DNA from: Verpa conica
Lineage: Eukaryota; Ascomycota; Pezizomycetes; Pezizales; Morchellaceae
Direction: 5' to 3'
DNA length: 64,000 bases
NCBI GenBank assembly: GCA_033030425.1
Contig: JAUFSD010000011.1
Span: 868,001-932,000 of the forward strand
Shown here one piece after another: positions 57,801 through 64,000 of the stretch (position 1 is its first letter; every line of letters starts with the position of its first letter). A program made the translations under genes and the position numbers. Below the pieces are notes generated by a model. That model was not told the origin of the DNA and ran no database searches. It saw only the letters and a program-made list of their open reading frames with translations.

Positions 57801-60800
57801 ATTTTTATTTTTCACTGTTTTCTCTATTTTTCTATTTTCTTTAGTTTTTTTTTTTTTTTTTTTTCATTTATACTTGTTAACAAATAAAATAGTAATCAAC
57901 ACTCTATTGTGTCAGGTTACCCAACCTGCGCTGATGGTATTGAGAATCCTATCGAGATCAAGGTCGGCTCAAATTTTGCCGCTCGTTTAGGACTGAGCGC
58001 ACCATACATAGTCTCTTATGCCCTTTACCACTCCTATGAGACTACTGAGGGGAGCTAAAGTAGCCCACCACACGACACAAAAATCATTTACCTCAACGAT
58101 ACTACTTCTACGCCAACATTGAGGGATAAGCATTTTTCATAGCTTGGCAGGAATATCGCTCTTGCTTTCTATTTTTACAGGTCCTAGAAATTACGTAAGC
58201 GAGTACCGAAAGCCGAGTGCTACATGGTGATGCACTCGGCACCAGCAACAGACTACCGCCAATCAAATCAAACTTTTAAAACAGTTATTTTCGTTTTACA
58301 CCGAGTATTCACTCCTGATTTTAATATTTGATTAGCGAAAATTGTAAATCATACTTATATTGTTGGTCGATATTCAAGGAAAAATCATCACTTATGGGGT
58401 TTGTTTTTTTCTTAGATGGGTGGCGTTGTGGTTGGGCTTAAGAGTGTCGGTGTTTGAAAAGGCACGGATCTGTTCTCTATCTAGTAACTGACAAATCTAG
58501 ATCCATGAAGCATGATTGATTAAGTCTAAGAACATGAGTATCTATAGGGTGGGCTAAAGCCAAGCGGCTTATTCAGCCTTGGCGCCTATCACGTGCTACA
58601 GCGTGGTCGAGGAATATCTACCTGACATGTGATCATTAGATCTTATTCTTGGCGTATTTTGTGCGTGAAGAGGACTGAAATCTCGAAACCGGGCTTCTGG
58701 TGAAACCCGTGATTTTCACGCGAAGGAAATTTCAAAAGCAGGGTCGAATTCGCCTATACTGTACGAGTAATTCTATCTGCTCAGTTAAGGAAAAAGATGG
58801 TAGTTGATATTACTGTAAAATTCGCATGAGATACAGAAAAAGGATCCTTGGTTTGTTCTCCTACGAAAGGCGTGCTGACTAAGGCGTTGTTCTATTGTCG
58901 GGTGTCAAAATTAAGCGAGAAACCATTTCCGTCCACAACTACCCAACCGCACCTATGTATCAGACAATATATTCAGAAGAAATTTAAAACAATTATTTAT
59001 AATATATAAATACCTTTCTCTACCACCTATTTGCCTTAATGACTGCTTCTACCCTCTCTACTTTGTATGGGGGAGGGGCAATGTGTGTTGTGGTTACGGT
59101 CTCGATGTTCGCCTAATTTTGACATCCGACAATATTATGACTGCCAGAGAATGTTACTAGAAATAGAACACAACGCTGAAACAAATTATCTTGAGGAACT
59201 TACCCAGGGCAGTGGGTCTGAGCTTATGACGCATGAGATATGAATCATATACACTATCTAGTACAGATTTGTTTGTAGGAAATATTAGACGAGGAGAGTT
59301 GGTTGCAAGCCACTCCAGCAACTTGATTGGATCGATTGCTACGAGTGATGACTCATGACCGACTATGCCATTCTTGAGGCACGTGATCCATCGGTCACAA
59401 TTTCTCACTCGACCATAATGTGCAAAATCCTTGGCATATTACGATCATTGATATTTGCTATCGCAATTCCTCTCCGAAATTCAAGAATTTCTCAATTTTG
59501 GCTTTTCCGTACTAGTGGTATGATATGCGGAGGTCACTCTGTATACTATAGAGTATATTGCATGAGACGGAAACTCATTTATTGAAGTGGAGGTGTATAC
59601 GCTTAGGACTAAGTGCCTAAGCAGGAGCAGTAGGTTGTTCTCCAACTCCTTCTAGCTGTAGATCCTCACAATCAAAATAGAGATGGGTGAAGGTGGCCCA
59701 TCCGCGTTTGAATATTGCACACCATGAAATCAACAAGAATATAAATCCAATCTACATGTAGGAAGATTCTTCTCGTGTGCGTTATTCCTACAAGAGCTAT
59801 CAGATCTTGGTCGTAATCTCAATACTTAGGGGTGTTTTCTGCTCACCGTCTCGCGAAAGTTTGATGTTGTTTGTTTTGTCGCTAAGGAACATGGCAACGG
59901 CTTAGACCGCCAGAAGACCAAACTCCTAGCTCGGTTGAACCTTAGTACCCAGAAAGTGAAGAAAACAGACTAGTGGCCGCTAGATGATCTCTACCGAGAG
60001 GTCAGGGTTGTGATTACGGAGTAGCTATATATTCCTGATTACTATTCGAATTGACAACTGCACCTGGGGCTGCAAGAAATAGTAATTGACGCTCAATCGG
60101 AGGAGGTTTGGTATACGTGAGCTTGCGAGCAGCGAGGGGTTTGTTATGCTGATGCTATTGATCGGATTTCTGCTAGGCCCGAAGCCTAGAGCAGTTCGCT
60201 TGGTCTAATTAACAAACTAGTGCCACCGTACACCACTAGTACGCTACAGAACGGCCCACTAGTAGTACAAATAAAGATAGGAAGTGCAAGAGTCCTCTAC
60301 TCACCTTGAAGCACTATTAACAGTCCCTGGTACGCTGCGAATAGTGATCTGAAGCTAGAACAAGAACCTACCATAGCTGCCAACAACATACTTTTGACTA
60401 TAAAACTAAGCCCTCTGCCAAGGAACGAGCAAGAGATCAGATTAGATGAGTATCCTGAATGACAGGTAAGGTGATTGAGCTTGAACCGCTGTGATTGTGT
60501 TTTTGTGTCAAACGTATCTGTAAATCTCGGAGGGTCATTGAGCAAACTAGAGGTTATCTTAGGGACTTGCCTATAAAAAGTGTAAGATGGGAGGGGAGAG
60601 AACGGGGAGCCTACGGTCAGTAAATTACTTGCGGAACGGAATTACAGGAAAAAATCATAGCCGAATATAGAGCTCCTTCAGGATAGGACTATGGAAGTAG
60701 GCCATGTGTAAATATTCAGTTACAAGAAGTCTTTCCATATAGTTATATGATTCCGCGTGATTATCCATCTTCTGAACCGCTGTCGAGGAATTACATGTAT

Positions 60801-61340
60801 GTTATCTTGGGCAAGCGAGCATACATGTTACCGAGCCACCCACCATCGTCACTTTTTCTTCCTTCCTACACCTTCTCGCAACAACAGTAATTTCACCACA
60901 ATTGTACTTCTTGGTTTTTAGTCAGAACTACTTTTGCGTCGAAATTTGCCTGCTGTTTGCGTTTTACCTACCTTCAATCTCCGATCCTCCCCGCTTCAAA
61001 GTTCGTTGTCGCCATATCATTCAGTCGTCAAAAATTCCCAAGTTACCTCTTCGTCGCCGTTGCGGTAGGAATTTTTACACTGAATTATCAACAACGACTT
61101 TTCCTCTCGTGTTATCACCTAACAACACCGATCTCTTCTCACTTGTCAAGCCCGGGGATTCACATCTTGCGTCGACTTGTCAATTCTCAGATAATCTTGC
61201 TACACACCTTTCCGGCAGATATCTTTCTCATCAAATACAAGCACTAGCCTTTGCTTCGTATTAGACAGTAAGCATTCCATTCTCTGAAATATATCGACCC
61301 ATCCTGGAGTTACAACGAACCTATCTAACACCTCTTAGAA
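54805..61340. other. long gene-poor spacer
   Basis: About 6.5 kb with no convincing gene. The frame at 56058-56324 (88 residues, ATG start, ending EGTWPTYGT) is the least unlikely but has no recognisable domain. A T-rich low-complexity run lies at 57,846-57,866 and a MITE copy at 58895-59132. From about 60,840 the sequence is pyrimidine-rich and probably forms the promoter and long leader of the gene at 61341. Confidence 0.5.
58895..59132. mobile_element. MITE family copy B (238 bp)
   Basis: The terminal inverted repeats TTGTCGGGTGTCAAAATTAA and TAATTTTGACATCCGACAA are bordered on both sides by TA (58893-58894, 59133-59134). It shares most of its length with copy A at 51515-51898 and lacks about 145 internal bases. 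It is non-coding and fits a non-autonomous TA-targeting element. Confidence 0.85.
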
Positions 61341-63041
61341 ATGCCGGGCCGTGCAGCCGCAAAGAAAGGGGACGAGAAGAAGGAGGGTGGGAAGAATGTC
61401 GAAAAGGGGAAGGGTAACGGAAAGAAGCTCCCACGATACGGACGTGTCTGGGCTCATCCGGCGAAGAATGCCACTGCTCAAGCGAAGAGAGAGGCCGAGG
61501 AGAAGGCGAGGGAGGAAGTACTGCCGAAGGAGAAGGGGAAGCTGGTTCTAGCACCCTATAGGGTCAGGAAGTCAGATCTGGATGTGAAGGGGCTGATCAG
61601 AATGAGGGCGGAAAAGGATGAGAAGGAGAAAAAGGAGGCTGAGGTGAAGGAGGAGGATGAAAGGAAGATGGCCGAGGAGAGGGATGCAGCCAAGATGCAA
61701 GAAGTCATCGAGGCGAATAGGGTTAGGAGGGCGGCAGAGTTAGCTGCAGTAAAGGGAGCAACCATTCCAAAGGTTGGGGCAAGGTCGAGAATCCCGGTAC
61801 CCGTCAAGAAGAAGGTTATTCCTTCCAGGATCCCAGTACCGGTGAAGTCAAAGAGGGAGGCAGCACCAGTGAAGAGCCAGGCACCAATCATTCCGGTACT
61901 AGTGACTCCTCGGGAGAGTTTCGTTCAACGTTGCCTCCGGATGGCGAAGGAGCAAGCCGCCAAGTTGAACAAGGCGAGGAAGAGCGCAGCCACTCTTTAC
62001 GCACGTTCTTCGGTGGGGTCTGTTTATCCTGGTGGCAGGTTGAGTACTACTCCGAAGCCCGTAAACACCACCATCACTCGCCCTCTTGCCCACCTCGCCG
62101 ATCTCGCAGAGGAAGCGGCACAGGATAAATTCGCGAAGATCCTCAAGAGGAAGGGAGCCGCCGCCAAGATATCAAAGGGCAAGGGGAGAGCACATGCCAG
62201 GAAAATCAAGAAGGAAGAGGCAGACCTCGTGGCCAGCATGTGGGGATCTTTCCCAGTGGTTCCCGGCAACAAAAAGCTTCCCGCAGTGAAGCTTGCTACC
62301 AAGGTAGTACCAGACCGGAGCCAGAGGATCAAAGTCTTCCGGGATAGTCCAGAGTCATCTGGAACTACGTTCATGGCGCCTGTAAGTATAATCTCAGTAT
62401 CTATTTCCATAATTCTAATTACTAATATTCCAGGTATTACTGCTTAGGCTGCCAAAACCGAGAACAAGAGGGTCGGCCGTGCATACACCACAGTGTGCAC
62501 CCCGTCTTCTAGTTCCACCGATCCTATCGAGGATGAGGTAGTCCTAGGATCGTGTGCAAGGGTCGAGCGGATGATGGAGGAGATTGCGGCACAAAATGCC
62601 CGCTGGGCGGAGCTCAAGAGGAAATACAGTGAGCTCAAGCGGAGGCAGGGTGAGGGGGAGGTTAGGTTGGTGGAGAGTCCGAGGGACCAGAGGAGAGAGT
62701 CGCCTAAGCGGAAATGCCCGGAAGCGTTCGGTGAGGCGGATACACCAGCACCGGCAAAGAGGTCCAGGGGAGGAAACCGCGGGGAGGAGTTCCCTAGTAA
62801 CTTCAGGGTCTCCGGAGGTGCCGCAAGGGCCTCTAGGTGGAGTATGGGGTCGATCGAGTCCTTGGACAAGATCACCCCAACGCGTCCTCTATTCAAGAGA
62901 GGGACAGCGCAGCCAACTACCCCAAAGCGGAAGAGGGACGAGGGCGGCGAGGGCGGCGAGGGGGAGGGGGAGGGCGGTGAGGGGGAGGAGTGTAACGCCA
63001 AAGCGGCGAAGAGGCACCACCAGAGTGGTAGCCCGAACTAG
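61341..63041 (+). CDS. Lys/Ala/Glu-rich charged protein, possible nuclear role
   Basis: Exon 61341-62381 joins across a 66-base intron (GTAAGT donor, CTAAT branch, TGCTTAG acceptor) to 62448-63041, giving 544 residues. The nearer CAG at 62,433 would break the frame. The N-terminus is basic (MPGRAAAKKGDEKKEGGKNV). Residues about 85-135 form a strongly charged coiled-coil-like helix (EKDEKEKKEAEVKEEDERK). Two copies of SRIPVPVK sit at about residues 150-175. A second short coiled-coil (IAAQNARWAELKRKYSELKR) follows in exon 2, and a run of GGEG units ends the protein. The long antisense frames here are shadows of this biased composition. No family recognised; microtubule, chromatin or ribosome-biogenesis roles are all conceivable. 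The last ten codons overlap the start of the downstream minisatellite. Confidence 0.6.
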
Positions 63042-64000
63042 GTCTATATGGCCCGACTCCGTACCTTCGGACTTCACCAGTACTCCTGACGGCAATACCC
63101 CCCGTTCAGGATGTCACGGTTCTCTCGGTACGTTAGAAGAGGTATCACCATCGTGATAGTACTCTATAGGTCTATATGGCCTGACTCCGTTCCTTCGGCT
63201 TTCACCAGTACTCCTGTCGGCAATACCCCCCGTTCAGGATGTCACGGTTCTCTCGGTACGTTAGAAGAGGTACCACCATCGTGGTAGCACTCTAGGTCTA
63301 TAAGGCCTGACTCCGTTCCTTCGGCATTCACCAGTACTCTTGTCGGCAATACCCCCCGTTCAAGATGTCAAGGTTCTCTCGGTACGTTAGAAGAGGTTCC
63401 ACCATCGTGGTAGTACTCTAGGTCTATAAGGCCTGACTCCGTTCCTTCGGTCCTCACCAGTACTCTTTTCGGCAATACCCCCCGTTCAAGATGTCAAGGT
63501 TCTCTCGGTACGTTTTAAGAGACACCACCATCGTGGCAGTTCTCAATAGGTCTATATGGCCTGACTCCGTTCCTTCGGTCCTCACCAGTACTCCTGTCGG
63601 CAATACCCCCCGTTCAGGATGTCAAGGTTCTCTCGGTACGTTTTAAGAGACACCACCATCGTGGTAGTTCTCAGGTCTATATGGCCAGACTCCGTTCCTT
63701 CGGCATTCACCAGTACTCTTGTCGGCAATACCCCCCGTTCAAGATGTCACGGTTCTCTCGGTACGCTAGAGACTCCACCATCGTGGCAGCTCTCAGGTCT
63801 ATATGGCCAGACTCCGTTCCTTCGGTCCTCACCAGTACTCCTGTCGGCAATACCCCCCGACTAGGATGTCACGGTTATCTCAGTACGTTAGAAGAGGCTC
63901 CACCATCGTGGTAGCGCTCAGTAGGTCTATATGGCCCGACACCGTTCCTCCGGCACCCACCAATACTCCCAGCCAGCAATACCCCCTGACTGGGTTGTAT
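63041..64000. repeat. minisatellite, about 7.6 units of 122-128 bp
   Basis: Units begin GGTCTATATGGCC (GGTCTATAAGGCC in two) at 63041, 63169, 63295, 63421, 63549, 63674, 63796 and 63924; the last is cut by the window edge. Each carries GACTCCGTTCCTTCGG-like, CAATACCCCCCG-like and GTTCTCTCGGTACG-like blocks and an ACCAC-CATC-GTGGT inverted repeat near its end. Unit lengths of 122, 125, 126 and 128 break any reading frame, so the array is not coding overall. The closing segment of a unit (GAGGxACCACC..GTGGTAGC) also forms the final codons of the upstream gene, so the array starts inside its CDS. Confidence 0.9.

Noticed and set aside
62444..63001. Long antisense frame (185 residues) under the Lys-rich gene
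   Set aside because: Ser/Pro/Leu-rich composition typical of the reverse of a Lys/Glu/Arg-rich coding strand; the sense frame has good splice signals.
63619..63914. Overlapping frames inside the minisatellite
   Set aside because: Unit lengths of 122-128 bases shift the frame, so no long repeat protein can be read; treated as non-coding.

Overview
The window looks like chromosomal DNA of a filamentous ascomycete (Pezizomycotina). Introns are short (about 52-95 nt) with GT..AG ends and CTAAC/CTGAC-type branch sites. Cell-wall genes have fungal signal-peptide and GPI architecture, and a fungal-type BTB protein is present. Genes are sparse, with long AT-rich, repeat-bearing spacers. I cannot name the species; an early-diverging class such as Pezizomycetes or Orbiliomycetes is only a guess. 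No tRNA, rRNA or CRISPR array was recognised.

Layout. 1-12.5 kb: a spliced MpaB/rubber-oxygenase-family gene (2827-4477), a Kre9/Knh1-type Ser/Thr-rich GPI wall protein (7260-8332) and a BTB-domain gene (11317-12509, minus), with a broken relative of its 3' exon at 13.7-14.0 kb. 12.5-20.7 kb is nearly gene-free. 20.7-29.5 kb: a small two-helix membrane protein, a Cys-rich secreted GPI protein (22160-23090, minus), a diverged Trm5-like tRNA methyltransferase (25069-26639) and a 713-residue Lys-rich protein with a zinc knuckle (27294-29512). 31-36 kb: a TA-flanked MITE and two minus-strand orphan genes.

37-49 kb is the most unusual part. Two same-strand neighbours (37428-40445 and 41353-42809) share an N-terminal Myb/SANT-like helical domain and a C-terminal RNase HI-like fold whose catalytic acids are largely replaced. 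I read them as tandem paralogues of a Myb-like plus dead-RNase-H architecture. A third plus-strand gene (44743-45882) may keep a remnant of the N-terminal domain. Unrecognised genes follow at 46551-47579 and 48325-49083, then a short C2H2 zinc-finger gene at 49698.

50-64 kb: a short-chain dehydrogenase (52779-53856) behind two long poly-G tracts, a small disordered gene (54256-54804, minus), a long empty spacer with a second copy of a TA-flanked MITE family, a Lys/Ala-rich charged protein (61341-63041), and a 122-128 bp minisatellite that starts at that gene's stop codon and runs off the window.

Two window-wide features are notable. Eight short interstitial telomere-like motifs (GGGTTAGGGT, either strand) are far above chance for 64 kb, and several lie upstream of genes. 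Several non-autonomous TA-flanked inverted-repeat elements are present without any transposase gene.
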